The notes under the pieces are model-generated. The model searched no databases. It saw nothing but the letters and a program-made list of their open reading frames with translations, and was not told where the DNA came from. 14,043 nt of DNA from Desulfuromonadaceae bacterium (GTDB lineage Bacteria; Desulfobacterota; Desulfuromonadia; Desulfuromonadales; SZUA-540): contig QKGY01000057.1 of assembly GCA_003250235.1 (NCBI GenBank), forward strand, positions 1 to 14,043. Reading direction: 5' to 3'. Positions 1 to 7,666 of the stretch are shown here, piece after piece. The translations under genes and the position numbers were made by a program. The first letter of the stretch is position 1. Each line of letters opens with the position of its first letter.

Positions 1-727
1 CATCTCTACGGATAAATTCAAAGGTCTCCTGGTCTGAACCGGCTTCCATTTTTGCCAAGGCTTCAGGGGGAATCGGTTTGCCGGTGAGCGCAACCGGGTC
101 CTTGCCGCGATTGACGATGATCCCGTTGTGGTCAACCAAAACATAATTTGCATCATACGCCAGTTGCGCACGTGCCAGAATGGTGGGCATGACATCAAGA
201 TCGAATCCGACAGCGATCACGCCGTTGAACGTCTCCCCATCCAAAAGTGGATAGGCCATGTGGATCGTCGACTTGCCGGTCGTTCGGCTGACGACATATT
301 CGCCGGATGAAAACTTTTTCGACTTGCGGGCATTTTGGAAATAGCGCCGGTCGATCAGGGATTCGGTTGAACTAGTTTGGGTCGCGGATGCCCATATATA
401 CCCTTCAGCATCGACAACAACGATATTGACATATTGGGGACTTTGTTTGTGGATGTCTGCGAGAATGGCCTGCGTCTTGGCAACATCACGATGCTTTATT
501 TCAGACAAACCAGCCAGCAAACTACAGAGTAATTTGGCCTCGTCAGTTAGAGCCTCCTGTTGACTGGACAGACTATCGGCAAGACGTTGCGACTCGATGA
601 CCGCGTTCTGATAGTCGGCGGATCGTTCTCTCAGCCCTGAATAGACAATGATTCCCAGGGCCGGCATGGTCAGTACGACCGCAAGCACGATCAGCTGAGT
701 TCGTATCGACCAACTCGAAAAGCTCAA
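1..727 (-). CDS. Membrane sensor protein with extracytoplasmic Cache domain (C-terminal part outside window)
   Basis: The reading frame stays open from a TTG at 727 to the window edge (242 residues). The TTG is chosen because AGGAGG at 740-735 sits 7 bases upstream. Residues about 10-29 form one hydrophobic membrane segment (QLIVLAVVLTMPALG) and the rest reads as the periplasmic part. Residues about 95-175 carry Cache-like features: VNIVVVDAEGYIWAS, then DRRYFQNARKSKKFSSGEYV, then GVIAVGFDLDV. This fold usually binds a small ligand such as an amino acid or organic acid, and reports it through a kinase, methyl-accepting chemotaxis or GGDEF output. The second membrane helix and the output domain lie outside the window, so the output class cannot be named. 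The gene diverges from the deacetylase operon and has its own sigma-54-like promoter. Confidence 0.82.
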   Translation of the reverse strand, partial: MSFSSWSIRTQLIVLAVVLTMPALGIIVYSGLRERSADYQNAVIESQRLADSLSSQQEALTDEAKLLCSLLAGLSEIKHRDVAKTQAILADIHKQSPQYVNIVVVDAEGYIWASATQTSSTESLIDRRYFQNARKSKKFSSGEYVVSRTTGKSTIHMAYPLLDGETFNGVIAVGFDLDVMPTILARAQLAYDANYVLVDHNGIIVNRGKDPVALTGKPIPPEALAKMEAGSDQETFEFIRRD

Positions 728-765
728 CCCTCTTCCTCCTTGAAAGCTACAAACCACAGATACAG

Positions 766-781
766 TGCAAGAAAAGTTCCA
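766..781 (-). promoter_or_regulatory. Candidate sigma-54 (-24/-12) promoter of the Cache sensor gene
   Basis: The minus strand reads TGGAACTTTTCTTGCA. It has GG and GC dinucleotides at the required 12-base register and agrees with the consensus TGGCACG-N4-TTGCW at ten of twelve fixed positions. The predicted start would be near 755, giving a leader of about 27 bases that contains the AGGAGG at 740-735. Placement and match are both good. The activator that would be required is not identifiable here. Confidence 0.55.
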
Positions 782-942
782 GCCCCCTTGCAGAGCAACA
801 GCTCCGAGTTGTTATCTATACCAGGCGCATCTGACATGTTTCTGACTCCACAAAAAGCTCCATCGCCATGCAGCCGGAAGGCGCGGATTGAGGCTAATAA
901 TATTTCGCAACCAAGTCGCCTTTTTCCGGATAGAATGGCGAG

Positions 943-1794
943 ATGATCCGACTTATCGTCAACGCCGACGACCTCGGCAGCAGTCCTCAGCGAGATCGCG
1001 GAATCTTCTCCGCCTTTACGGAGGGGATAGTGACGAGCGCTTCGCTGCTGGCCAATGGGTCGAATTTTGTCGCTGCCGTGGCGCAGGCGCAGGCCTGCAC
1101 CATGCCAGTCGGCGTCCACCTCAATCTCGCCGAAGGGCCGGCCCTGACCGGTCCGATTCCCGGACTGACCGATGCTGCCGGAAATTTCCCTGGAAAGACG
1201 GGCTTGCGCTCTCTGCTACTGGACGGTTGCCCCAACGAAACAGGTATCCGCGAAGAGTTGCTTGCCCAGATCGCCCGAGTGCGCACGGCCGGGCTTGAAC
1301 CTGACCATCTCGATACCCACCAACACAGCCTGCTCTTCCCGGCCCTGACCGAAATGATCGCCGATGTCGCCATCGCTGCAAAGATTCGTGCCGTGCGCCT
1401 CCCCTGCCCCGCCGAATTCGTCGGTCGAGAATCAGGCGAAGCAGGCTATGCAGGGGACAGGTCCTTGGCCGCTGAGATTGCCCTTTATCGCCGACTCACG
1501 CCGGCAGCACACCAAATCCTGCGAAGTAAACCGCTATGGACGCCGGATGGACTATGGGGGATGCCGCTGCTAAACCGCCTCGACACCGGAACATTGACCG
1601 CAACCCTGGAAGGTCTGCCGGAAGGGACTTGGGAGCTGATGGTTCACCCCGGCCATTTCGACCCGGAGGATCCGTTCGGCGGACCGGAACGGGCAATGGA
1701 ATTGGAAGCCCTAACCGCCCCGGAAATCCGCGAACTGATTACGGATCGCGGCATCGAACTGACCAGCTTTAGAGCTTGCATATGCGCCTGCTGA
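943..1794 (+). CDS. ChbG/HpnK (YdjC) family carbohydrate deacetylase
   Basis: The 283-residue protein has the hallmarks of this metal-dependent deacetylase family, which removes N-acetyl groups from sugars such as chitooligosaccharides or N-acetylglucosaminyl hopanoids. The N-terminal motif IVNADDLG (residues 5-12) supplies the metal-binding aspartate, HLNL at 59-62 and DHLDTHQH at 121-128 supply the histidines, and MVHPGHF at 233-239 is the conserved C-terminal block. All expected metal and catalytic positions appear intact and the length is normal. It has no signal peptide, so it should act in the cytoplasm. Its end overlaps the following glycosyltransferase gene by 13 bases, indicating translational coupling and a shared pathway. 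Family membership is secure. The substrate (hopanoid, envelope polysaccharide or other N-acetyl sugar) is inference, as no hopanoid genes are in view. Confidence 0.9.
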   Translation: MIRLIVNADDLGSSPQRDRGIFSAFTEGIVTSASLLANGSNFVAAVAQAQACTMPVGVHLNLAEGPALTGPIPGLTDAAGNFPGKTGLRSLLLDGCPNETGIREELLAQIARVRTAGLEPDHLDTHQHSLLFPALTEMIADVAIAAKIRAVRLPCPAEFVGRESGEAGYAGDRSLAAEIALYRRLTPAAHQILRSKPLWTPDGLWGMPLLNRLDTGTLTATLEGLPEGTWELMVHPGHFDPEDPFGGPERAMELEALTAPEIRELITDRGIELTSFRACICAC

Positions 1795-2780
1795 TCGTCG
1801 TCCCCCGCCAGGATCGCGCCACCGGCAACTGGGTCACCGCCTCGCGTCTGCGGGAAAGTCTGACAAAGCGCGGTCACCTGGTGACCATCGCGGAAACCGG
1901 TAACAATGACGGGTTCCCGGCGGACATGGTCGCTGCCGCACAGCCCGAAGTGGCTTTGCTCCTGCACGCCTGGCGTAGCGGCCGCCCTTGGCTGAAAATG
2001 GGGCCACGAATTCCCTTTGCGGTCCTTCTCACCGGTACCGACGTCCATGTCGGCATGCGCGACCCGGTGCAGGCGCCGGTCATTGCCGAGGTCTTGGCGG
2101 GTGCCGCCGCGATTCTCTCGCAAAACCAGTTGACGGTGGCGACACTGTGTGCTGATCACCCAGAATTGGCCCGCAAGTTGCGCCATCTGCCGCCCGGCAT
2201 CACCCTTGGCACCGCGCGATTCCCCTTGAGATCGACCCTCGCCGCATCAGCCGGGGACTTCGTGTTGCTCTGCCCCGCCGGGATTCGCCCGGTTAAGGGG
2301 GTACTGGAACTGCTTGACCTTGTTGAACCGCTGATCCATGCCGGACATCCGTTGCAATTGGCCTACTGTGGACCCGTTCTCGATCCCGACTACGGGGAGC
2401 GTTTGTTCACGGCCATTGCCAGCCGCCCATGGGCCAGTTATCTTGGCAGCATTCCACCCGAAGCAATGCCGGACGCTATGCGCCAGGCCGATGTGATCGT
2501 CAGCAATTCGTTCAGCGAGGGGCTGCCTAATGCCTTGGTCGAAGCTGCCGCCCTCGGCCGACCGATCGTGGCCCGCGACATCCCCGGTAATCGCGCGGTG
2601 ATTGAAAGTGGTGGCAACGGCCTGCTCTATGCCGATGCCGCTAGCTTTCACATAGCCATCCGCCAACTATGCAACGAACCAGCGCTGCGCGCAGAATTGT
2701 CACAGCCGACCCCGCAGCAGTTCTCTGCCGAACGAGAAACGACGGTTCTGGAAACTACCTTGAAAGAGATTCTTGCGTGA
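1782..2780 (+). CDS. GT4-type (group 1) glycosyltransferase
   Basis: The 332-residue protein has the two Rossmann halves of GT-B enzymes. The N-terminal half opens with MRLLIVVPRQDRATGNWVTA and contains LLTGTDVHVG (residues 82-91). The C-terminal half contains LLCPAGIRPVKGVLELLDL (162-180) and the donor-binding EX7E motif SEGLPNALVEA (E246 and E254). It should transfer a sugar from a nucleotide-sugar donor. ATG 1782 is preferred over the in-frame TTG at 1776 because the N-terminus then begins directly with beta-strand 1. No strong Shine-Dalgarno is visible, consistent with coupling to the overlapping deacetylase gene. The layout HAWRSG...LTGTD recalls the TIGR04348-type glycosyltransferases that include SenB of selenoneine synthesis. 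That is a memory-based resemblance, and no SenA or SelD neighbour is present. Acceptor and donor are unknown. Confidence 0.85.
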   Translation: MRLLIVVPRQDRATGNWVTASRLRESLTKRGHLVTIAETGNNDGFPADMVAAAQPEVALLLHAWRSGRPWLKMGPRIPFAVLLTGTDVHVGMRDPVQAPVIAEVLAGAAAILSQNQLTVATLCADHPELARKLRHLPPGITLGTARFPLRSTLAASAGDFVLLCPAGIRPVKGVLELLDLVEPLIHAGHPLQLAYCGPVLDPDYGERLFTAIASRPWASYLGSIPPEAMPDAMRQADVIVSNSFSEGLPNALVEAAALGRPIVARDIPGNRAVIESGGNGLLYADAASFHIAIRQLCNEPALRAELSQPTPQQFSAERETTVLETTLKEILA

Positions 2781-2795
2781 TAGGTGGCAATCGCT

Positions 2796-5039
2796 TTATT
2801 TAGCGAGATGTTGATCGACAACCGCATAGAGTCTGGCCGATTCGAATGGTTTGACCAGAACTTCATTCATCCCCGATTCGATGCATTCCCGCAGCACATT
2901 GCGGCTGGCATGGGCGGTCAGGCCGATAATCACTACTTTTTTCTCTCTACCGCCCTCCAATTGGCGGATTTGGCGAGTTGCCTCCAGCCCATCCATATCG
3001 GGCATCTGTAAATCCATGAGGACCAGGTCGTAATTCCCGGTCTGCCATTTGGCAATGGCATCGCTGCCGTTCACAGCGATGGTCGTTGGCCATGAACGCC
3101 GTGACAGATACATGGAGACCAATTCCCTGATCATCGGATTGTCTTCCACGAGCAGCACCCGTACATCTGGTTCACCGGCTCCATGCGCAGCATCATCTCC
3201 CACGCCCAGATCGCCCCCCGTGAAGACCTTGTGCTTCAGCGGCAGAGTAAAAACAAATTGACTGCCTTGGCCCAGCTTGCTCTGCACACCGATCTCCCCG
3301 CCCATCAACTCTACCAAGCCCTTCGAGATGGCCAGACCGAGCCCTGTGCCCCCGTGCCGACGCGTTGATGAACTGTCCACCTGGCTAAAGGTCTCGAAGA
3401 TCTTGTCGATTTTGTCCTCAGGGATACCGATACCGGTATCCCTGACCGTAAACATCAGCTTGTCCCCAATGTTGGTGACTACGACTCTGACTTCTCCCTG
3501 ATCCGTGAACTTGATGGCATTACCGATCAAATTGAGCAGGATTTGCCCAAGTCGATATTGGTCGCCAACAATATTCTCCGGAACGTCATCGGCAATCTCG
3601 AGCTCAAAGTCGACACCACGCTCTTTAGCCTTCCCGGCCAGCATCCCCATGGCTTCACTCAGGCAATTGCCGAGGTTGAACCAATTTTCGTCGAGATCCA
3701 CCCGCTTTGCCTCAATTTTGGAAAAGTCGAGGATTTCATTGACCAGGATGTATAGCCGCCGACTGGCCTGACTCGCTAGTTCGAGCAGCTGGCGATGGTT
3801 GGAATCTTTGTCGATGAGCAGAAGCTGCTCGACGGCCCCCATGAAGACCGTCATCGGCGTGCGGATTTCATGGCTCACGGTCGAGAGAAAGTCACTCTTT
3901 GCCTGACTGGCCTGTTCGGCCACAACCTTGCCTTCCTCGGCGGCCTTCTTGGCGATAAGCATGTGCTCGGCGATCATCAGGGCTTGGCGCCGCGAGCGGG
4001 CCTGCACGAATGCCAGTGCGCTAAGCAGAATACTGGACAGAATCCCCGCAAACAGGGTTGCATAGGATTTTTCCCGGCGCAGTTCTGCATCGAACGCTGG
4101 AAGCGTCTTAAAAACGAACCGCCAATAAACACCGTAATCCTCAACGACCTTGTCATAGACAAATGTCGGCCGATAATCGTCAGGCAATACGCGCTTTGCG
4201 AGGGTCTTGCTGCTGAACAGCAGCGCCGAAGGCGGAGAGTCTGCACCAGAATAGATTTCAAAATCGATACTGCCCGGGAGAGTTGTCAGGGTGTTGCTGA
4301 CAAAATCATTGATGCGAATCGGACTATAAACGAAACCGCGCAAAGCCCGATGTCGCTCTTCGAGCGTCCGGGTTGGCATATCCCAGCGATAGGAAGGGGC
4401 GTACATCAAAAATCCGCGTTGTTTGTCCTCCTTGGTTTCTTGCACCAGGGTGATCACCTCGGTAATACTGGTCGCGCCCGTGTCCCTGGCCCGATCCATC
4501 GCCCGACGGCGCACCGGCTCCGAATACATGTCGTAGCCAAACGCTCGCTGATTCCGCCAGTTGAATGGTTCGAGCCAAATGATGGCCGTATAGATCGAGC
4601 GCTCTTCTGACGGGCGAATAGAGTAATCGGGGAAGCCTTCGTCCCTGACGCTTGCGATGTGCAGATCTTTTTGTGCCGAAGACAGCCAGGCTGAATATCC
4701 TACGCCGAGGATTCCCGGATGGTTTTCATTGAGCTTTAGGGCTGTGACGTATCTTTGCCAGTCACTGCGAGTTACCGCGCCACCCTGCATATGAAAAAGA
4801 GCATTCGCCCCGAGCAAAACCTGTTCATGATCATGCAGTCTCCTGATCAGTTGACTGACGATCTCTTCCGCCTTGGCCTGAAAGATTTGCTCGGCCCTCT
4901 CGACATCCATCCGCTCGATGGCGCGCCAGAAGAAAAAGGTGATAACAAGTGATATCACCAGAACAAGGAGTGGAAACCAAAGGTGGCGGAGCGAAAATGA
5001 ATGTGCGTTAGGCACCGAAGATACCGCAGCCTTGGGCAT
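2796..5039 (-). CDS. CHASE-domain hybrid sensor histidine kinase with C-terminal receiver
   Basis: The product is a membrane hybrid kinase of 747 residues. Order: transmembrane helix (about 18-39); CHASE sensory domain (about 60-290, with GILGVGYSAWL); second transmembrane helix (about 326-347); short linker; HisKA with SHEIRTPM (phospho-acceptor H390); HATPase with NLIGNAIKF, DTGIGIP and GGTGLGL; receiver with VLLVEDN, LMDLQMPDMDG (D676) and VKP (K730). All catalytic residues are intact. CHASE domains sense small extracellular molecules. ATG 5039 is used; a TTG at 5048 in the same frame is possible, and neither has a clear Shine-Dalgarno. The gene starts 52 bases after wrbA on the same strand, with no obvious promoter between, so read-through from wrbA is plausible. 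It lacks an HPt domain and has no adjacent response regulator, so its output partner is elsewhere. It ends 15 bases from the convergent glycosyltransferase gene. Confidence 0.93.
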   Translation of the reverse strand: MPKAAVSSVPNAHSFSLRHLWFPLLVLVISLVITFFFWRAIERMDVERAEQIFQAKAEEIVSQLIRRLHDHEQVLLGANALFHMQGGAVTRSDWQRYVTALKLNENHPGILGVGYSAWLSSAQKDLHIASVRDEGFPDYSIRPSEERSIYTAIIWLEPFNWRNQRAFGYDMYSEPVRRRAMDRARDTGATSITEVITLVQETKEDKQRGFLMYAPSYRWDMPTRTLEERHRALRGFVYSPIRINDFVSNTLTTLPGSIDFEIYSGADSPPSALLFSSKTLAKRVLPDDYRPTFVYDKVVEDYGVYWRFVFKTLPAFDAELRREKSYATLFAGILSSILLSALAFVQARSRRQALMIAEHMLIAKKAAEEGKVVAEQASQAKSDFLSTVSHEIRTPMTVFMGAVEQLLLIDKDSNHRQLLELASQASRRLYILVNEILDFSKIEAKRVDLDENWFNLGNCLSEAMGMLAGKAKERGVDFELEIADDVPENIVGDQYRLGQILLNLIGNAIKFTDQGEVRVVVTNIGDKLMFTVRDTGIGIPEDKIDKIFETFSQVDSSSTRRHGGTGLGLAISKGLVELMGGEIGVQSKLGQGSQFVFTLPLKHKVFTGGDLGVGDDAAHGAGEPDVRVLLVEDNPMIRELVSMYLSRRSWPTTIAVNGSDAIAKWQTGNYDLVLMDLQMPDMDGLEATRQIRQLEGGREKKVVIIGLTAHASRNVLRECIESGMNEVLVKPFESARLYAVVDQHLAK

Positions 5040-5091
5040 AGAACACAAATTGGTCAGAACGATGATGAATTATGTTCGAATATCAACGATA

Positions 5092-5703
5092 TCACTTTGC
5101 CAGTTTTTCGGCGATAGCCGCCACATGCTTCCCTTGAAAACGGGCGGCAGCCAGTTCGTTTTCACTCGGGGACCGTTCGCCACTGGTTCCGGCGATCGTG
5201 GAGGCTCCATACGGTGAACCGCCGGTGATTTCGTCGTTGCGCATCTGGCCGGCAAAGGCGTACGGGAGACCGACAATAACCATCCCCTGGTGAAGCAGAT
5301 AAGGATGGAAGGTCAACAGTGTCGACTCCTGACCGCCGTGCTGGGTGGCAGAACTAGTGAAGACGCTGCCGACCTTGCCGACCAGAGACCCTTTCAGCCA
5401 CAATCCACCGGTGGCATCGAGAAACTGGCGCATTTGCCCACACATATTACCGAAGCGTGTCGGCGTCCCGAAAATGATGGCATCGTATTCAGTCAATTCA
5501 TCGATCGTACACACTGGCACGTGGGCCATGCCCTTCTGCGCCTCAACAGCCCCCATCGCTTCCAAAACCTGCTGGGAGAGCGTTTCCGGGACACGTCGAA
5601 TCACGGCCTGTGCACCGGGAATCTCTGCCACCCCCGCGGCTACGGCTTCAGCCATCTGGTGAATATGTCCGTACATGGAATAGTAGAGAATCAATACTTT
5701 CAT
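5092..5703 (-). CDS. wrbA: NAD(P)H:quinone oxidoreductase, WrbA type
   Basis: The 203-residue flavodoxin-like protein matches WrbA, an FMN enzyme that reduces quinones by two electrons and so limits semiquinone and oxidative stress. The phosphate-binding loop is LYYSMYGHIHQMAEAV (residues 6-21), the flavin-contact block is GTPTRFGNMCGQMRQFLD (79-96), and SSATQHGGQES (117-127) and SPYGASTIAG (163-172) follow as expected. The length is typical. ATG 5703 is chosen over an in-frame upstream start at 5763 because it begins the flavodoxin fold directly and has AAGGAA about 8 bases upstream. The upstream gene has its own terminator, so wrbA has its own promoter. The CHASE kinase follows closely. Confidence 0.93.
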   Translation of the reverse strand: MKVLILYYSMYGHIHQMAEAVAAGVAEIPGAQAVIRRVPETLSQQVLEAMGAVEAQKGMAHVPVCTIDELTEYDAIIFGTPTRFGNMCGQMRQFLDATGGLWLKGSLVGKVGSVFTSSATQHGGQESTLLTFHPYLLHQGMVIVGLPYAFAGQMRNDEITGGSPYGASTIAGTSGERSPSENELAAARFQGKHVAAIAEKLAK

Positions 5704-5762
5704 GGCGGTTCCTTTCTTCCCTAAAATTTTAATCACATGCCGAATGAACCGATTACAGACCA

Positions 5763-5801
5763 AGTATAGAGGCAGTCAGCAGAATTGCGAGTTGTCTCCC
5801 A
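5763..5801 (-). promoter_or_regulatory. Weak promoter candidates upstream of wrbA
   Basis: Two overlapping possibilities occur on the minus strand. TATACT (5768-5763) is a good sigma-70 -10 hexamer but has no convincing -35. TGGGAGACAACTCGCA (5801-5786) has the GG/GC 12-base register of a sigma-54 promoter with a partial match. Either would give a 50-75 base leader. The sequence alone does not decide between them. Confidence 0.25.
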
Positions 5802-5821
5802 ACAAAAATCAAGGGGCCTTA

Positions 5822-5861
5822 AAGACAAAATAAATGGCCACACTGCATCACGCAGGTGGCC
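5822..5861 (-). terminator. Rho-independent terminator of the 121-residue hypothetical gene
   Basis: On the minus strand GGCCAC-CTGC, loop GTGAT, GCAG-(bulged T)-GTGGCC forms a ten-pair stem. It is followed by the U-rich tail ATTTATTTTGTCTT. It lies 79 bases after the stop codon of the hypothetical gene and separates it from wrbA. Confidence 0.72.
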
Positions 5862-5939
5862 GTCATGGCGGCGGCGAAAACCAGCTTCATCTCTCCACGT
5901 TGCAGTCCTGCACCCGGGCTCCCTGGGTTCAAGAACCAT

Positions 5940-6305
5940 TCAGCACAAGGTGTCGCCGTGGGTTTCCTCTTCGAAAACCGTCATCAACGAAGCGGGATCA
6001 TAAGGGAGAACATCTTCGCGAATTGTCCCTTCATCCCTGACCATGTGCTGCCAGCGAATCACCGGCTGGCCGTGGCTGCGGCCGAGGTCGACCCGTTTCG
6101 GGACACGATGACGCAACTCACTCCACATCTGTTCCATGGTCAGCAACTCATAACCGGCAAACTCATCCTCGGGTTTAAGATTGGTCAGGAAAGTGTCGAC
6201 CAGTTCATAATCAGCAAAGTCATTCTCCTTGCGCCACCACTTAATAAAACACCGCTTTTCGCCACTTGTTTCGTGCATCTCCTTCATGATGTCGTAACCT
6301 CTCAT
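5940..6305 (-). CDS. Hypothetical 121-residue soluble protein with internal duplication
   Basis: The start ATG 6305 has a near-perfect AAGGAGGT 6 bases upstream. This rules out the longer in-frame start at 6476, whose extra part would cross the promoter region. The family is not recognised. The protein is charged and has no signal peptide or membrane segment. It has an internal similarity: ENDFADYELVDTF (27-39) and PEDEFAGYELLTM (45-57), each centred on D-D/E-FA-x-YEL. It also contains a WW pair and conserved-looking stretches such as RWQHMV (84-89). A good -10 element lies upstream and a terminator downstream, so it appears to be a monocistronic, well-expressed gene. Its leader region is shared divergently with the aminotransferase operon. 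No function is proposed. Confidence 0.8.
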   Translation of the reverse strand: MRGYDIMKEMHETSGEKRCFIKWWRKENDFADYELVDTFLTNLKPEDEFAGYELLTMEQMWSELRHRVPKRVDLGRSHGQPVIRWQHMVRDEGTIREDVLPYDPASLMTVFEEETHGDTLC

Positions 6306-6359
6306 GACGCACCTCCTTCTGGGCTGTCGACCCATGCTCTCTGTCGTTTTCTTACGTTT

Positions 6360-6365
6360 ATTATA
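6360..6365 (-). promoter_or_regulatory. -10 element (TATAAT) for the 121-residue hypothetical gene
   Basis: A perfect TATAAT in GGGATATAATAAACG sits about 55 bases upstream of the start codon on the minus strand. No good -35 hexamer is found at 16-18 bases, so an activator may assist. Confidence 0.5.
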
Positions 6366-6413
6366 TCCCTTTTCCATGTTTCGTGAGACAGATGCCTGAC
6401 AAAAACACACCCC

Positions 6414-6442
6414 TTGACCGGCTTCCCCGGCATGGCTAGACT
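6414..6442 (+). promoter_or_regulatory. Sigma-70 promoter of the aminotransferase-FNT operon
   Basis: TTGACC (6414-6419), a 17-base spacer and TAGACT (6437-6442) form a good sigma-70 promoter. It predicts a leader of about 30 bases containing the AGGAGGAG ribosome binding site before ATG 6479. Confidence 0.7.
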
Positions 6443-6478
6443 TCGCAGGTTCTTTTTTCAATTTTAGGAGGAGCACTT

Positions 6479-7666
6479 ATGTCCATTGCCACCAAAATTC
6501 AGGGCGCTATCGAGAATGCCTCATGGATTCGCCGCATGTTCGAGGAAGGGGCAGCGCTGACCGCCAGGTTCGGTGCCGAAAACGTCTACGATTTCACTCT
6601 CGGCAACCCCGCCGTCGAGCCTCCCGAGGCGTTCCGCCGTGAATTGCGCAAACTTGCAGAGCAGCCGATCCCGGGGATGCACCGTTACATGAACAACGCC
6701 GGCTACGATTTCACCCGCCAGGCAGTCGCCGAGTTCCTCAGCGAGCAGACTGGCTTGGCGATAACATCCGGTCACATCGTGATGATCTGTGGCGCCGGCG
6801 CGGGACTCAACGTGGTCTTCAAAACGATTCTCAACCCCGGCGAGGAAGTCATTATTCTTGCGCCGTTTTTTGTCGAATACAAATTCTACGTCGACAACCA
6901 CGGTGGCACCACCAAAGAGGTCTGGACCGACCGCGAAACCTTCCAGCCGGACATCAAAGCCATTGAGGCGGCCATCGGCCCAAACACCCGTGCCCTGCTG
7001 ATCAATTCACCGAATAACCCCACCGGTGTGGTCTATACGGCAGAGACACTCACAGCGCTCGGCACCATGCTCGAACGCAAGCAAAAGGAGTTGAAGCGCA
7101 CTATTTACGTGATTTCCGACGAGCCCTACGCCCGCCTGGCCTTCGACGGCAACAAGGTGCCGCCGGTCTTCCAATCCATCCGCAACAGCATCGTCGTCAC
7201 TTCTCACTCCAAGGACCTGGCTCTCCCCGGCGAACGGATCGGCTACCTGGCCGCGAACCCGGCCATGGACGACTGCGCCCTGTTCATGGAGGGAGCGGTG
7301 TTCTGCAACCGCGTGCTCGGCTTCGTTAACGCCCCGGCGTTGATGCAGCGCCTGGTGGCCGGACTGCAGCGCGAAAGTGTCGATGTCAGCGAATACCAGC
7401 ACAAGCGCGACGTTCTCTACTATCATCTCACCGGCCTGGGCTTTAAAATGGTCAAGCCTGGCGGCGGCTTCTACCTCTTCCCGCAGTCCCCCTTGGAAGA
7501 TGACGTGGCCTTCGTGCGCAAAGCCCTGGATCACAATATCCTGCTCGTACCCGGCAGCGGTTTCGGCGCGCCGGGATACTTCCGCATCGCCTACTGCGTG
7601 GACATGGGCGTGATCAAACGCAGTCTGCCAGCCTGGGACAAGCTGGCCAAAGATGTCGGTCTGTAA
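6479..7666 (+). CDS. PLP-dependent aminotransferase, class I/II (aspartate aminotransferase-like)
   Basis: The 395-residue protein is a complete fold-type I aminotransferase. The PLP Schiff-base lysine is K245 in SHSKDLALPGERIGY. SPNNPTG (177-183) supplies the cofactor asparagine N180, SDEPYARL (213-220) supplies D214 and Y217, and R369 in YFRIAY matches the substrate-carboxylate arginine. It should transfer an amino group between an amino acid and a 2-oxo acid, but the residues seen do not fix the amino acid. ATG 6479 has a strong AGGAGGAG at 6466-6473. Its TAA is directly followed by the ATG of an FNT transporter, so the two are co-transcribed and probably coupled. This suggests the enzyme's substrate or product relates to a small monovalent anion moved by the channel (inference). 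General family: very sure; specific substrate: unknown. Confidence 0.93.
   Translation: MSIATKIQGAIENASWIRRMFEEGAALTARFGAENVYDFTLGNPAVEPPEAFRRELRKLAEQPIPGMHRYMNNAGYDFTRQAVAEFLSEQTGLAITSGHIVMICGAGAGLNVVFKTILNPGEEVIILAPFFVEYKFYVDNHGGTTKEVWTDRETFQPDIKAIEAAIGPNTRALLINSPNNPTGVVYTAETLTALGTMLERKQKELKRTIYVISDEPYARLAFDGNKVPPVFQSIRNSIVVTSHSKDLALPGERIGYLAANPAMDDCALFMEGAVFCNRVLGFVNAPALMQRLVAGLQRESVDVSEYQHKRDVLYYHLTGLGFKMVKPGGGFYLFPQSPLEDDVAFVRKALDHNILLVPGSGFGAPGYFRIAYCVDMGVIKRSLPAWDKLAKDVGL

Noticed and set aside
724..1119. 131-residue open frame on the minus strand
   Set aside because: It overlaps the well-supported deacetylase gene antisense and its sequence has no protein-like features. Its last bases merely overlap the TTG start of the Cache sensor.
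2787..2807. Small hairpin TCGCT-TTATTT-AGCGA at the convergent gene ends
   Set aside because: Only five pairs and no T-run on either strand, so it is not supported as a terminator.
3795..4610. 271-residue open frame on the + strand
   Set aside because: It lies wholly inside the CHASE kinase gene on the other strand. The kinase domains are unmistakable and the opposite frame is a high-GC shadow.
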